The notes under the pieces were generated by a model that was given only the letters and a program-made list of their open reading frames with translations, was not told the origin of the DNA and did not search any database. From Argyresthia goedartella (taxonomy: Eukaryota; Arthropoda; Insecta; Lepidoptera; Argyresthiidae): a stretch of 64,000 nucleotides of DNA. The stretch covers positions 15,600,329-15,664,328 of the forward strand of contig OX463836.1 in assembly GCA_949825045.1 (NCBI GenBank), read 5' to 3'. Shown here piece by piece: positions 63,921-64,000 of this stretch; the first letter of the stretch is position 1; every line of letters begins with the position of its first letter. A program made the position numbers and the translations under genes.

Positions 63921-64000
63921 AGGATAATTAATGCCCGCAAACGAGTTATCGAATGTAATAACTTATAAATAACATAGAATAGTTACTGAGTTGATTAAAT

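Overview
This is eukaryotic, insect DNA, most likely from a moth or butterfly (Lepidoptera). The evidence is a tRNA-derived SINE at 8245-8498 whose body carries a GTGAGGAAACC-type segment I associate with lepidopteran SINEs, a dispersed AGGGTTC(T)GTACCC-type repeat at 27227-27385, GT-AG introns, AT-rich spacers with microsatellites, and a dense mixture of RTE, CR1/Jockey-like, Ty3/Gypsy, Ty1/Copia, BEL/Pao, PIF/Harbinger and Merlin-like elements. I find no convincing single-copy host gene. Essentially every protein-coding stretch belongs to a transposable element (TE), most of them decayed and several nested.

Layout. 0.4-1.15 kb: 3' end of a non-LTR element (-). 2.0-3.3 kb: interspersed repeat R copy 1 abutting a truncated Merlin-like transposase (-). 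3.6-5.5 kb: non-autonomous element with compound inverted repeats. 5.6-6.1 kb: hairpin-bearing tandem repeat and a scrap of non-LTR endonuclease. 6.1-6.8 kb: remnant Harbinger. 6.8-9.9 kb: 5' part of a Ty3/Gypsy element (+), containing a SINE. 10.0-12.5 kb: repeat R copy 2, then an opposed Ty3-type LTR/gag fragment (-) with a 36-bp coding minisatellite. 13.6-15.7 kb: an LTR and a decayed Copia pol (+). 16.7-22.1 kb: three-level nest of non-LTR elements. 22.2-25.2 kb: structurally complete PIF/Harbinger element with 3-bp target duplication. 25.2-27.8 kb: Gypsy remnant and a two-exon transposon-type gene (-). 28.9-39.1 kb: a CR1/Jockey-like element with intact ORF1, whose ORF2 is split by a full-length Ty3/Gypsy element (31904-37219) with indistinguishable LTRs. 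39.5-39.9 kb: MADF-type gene fragment. 41.0-47.8 kb: BEL/Pao (-). 48.6-52.3 kb: Ty3/Gypsy pol (-). 52.3-58.6 kb: a PHD-finger ORF1 non-LTR element split by a nearly complete RTE element (53683-56616, -). 59.8-60.5 kb: 240-bp tandem repeat. 62.2-64.0 kb: CR1-like ORF2 (-), running off or close to the right edge.

How it works together. There is no shared pathway; the relationships are of insertion. The Gypsy element landed in ORF2 of the 29-39 kb element, duplicating AACG. The RTE landed in the last codons of the PHD ORF1, duplicating 12 bp. Removing either insertion with one copy of the duplication restores the host reading frame. The youngest insertion is the Gypsy element: 585-bp LTRs with no difference seen, and open gag and pol. 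The most unusual recurring signal is a set of perfect 25-35-bp inverted repeats with 4-9-nt loops (9466-9519, 16496-16569, 38132-38192); two lie exactly where a TE reading frame is broken, suggesting fold-back (template-switch) repair.
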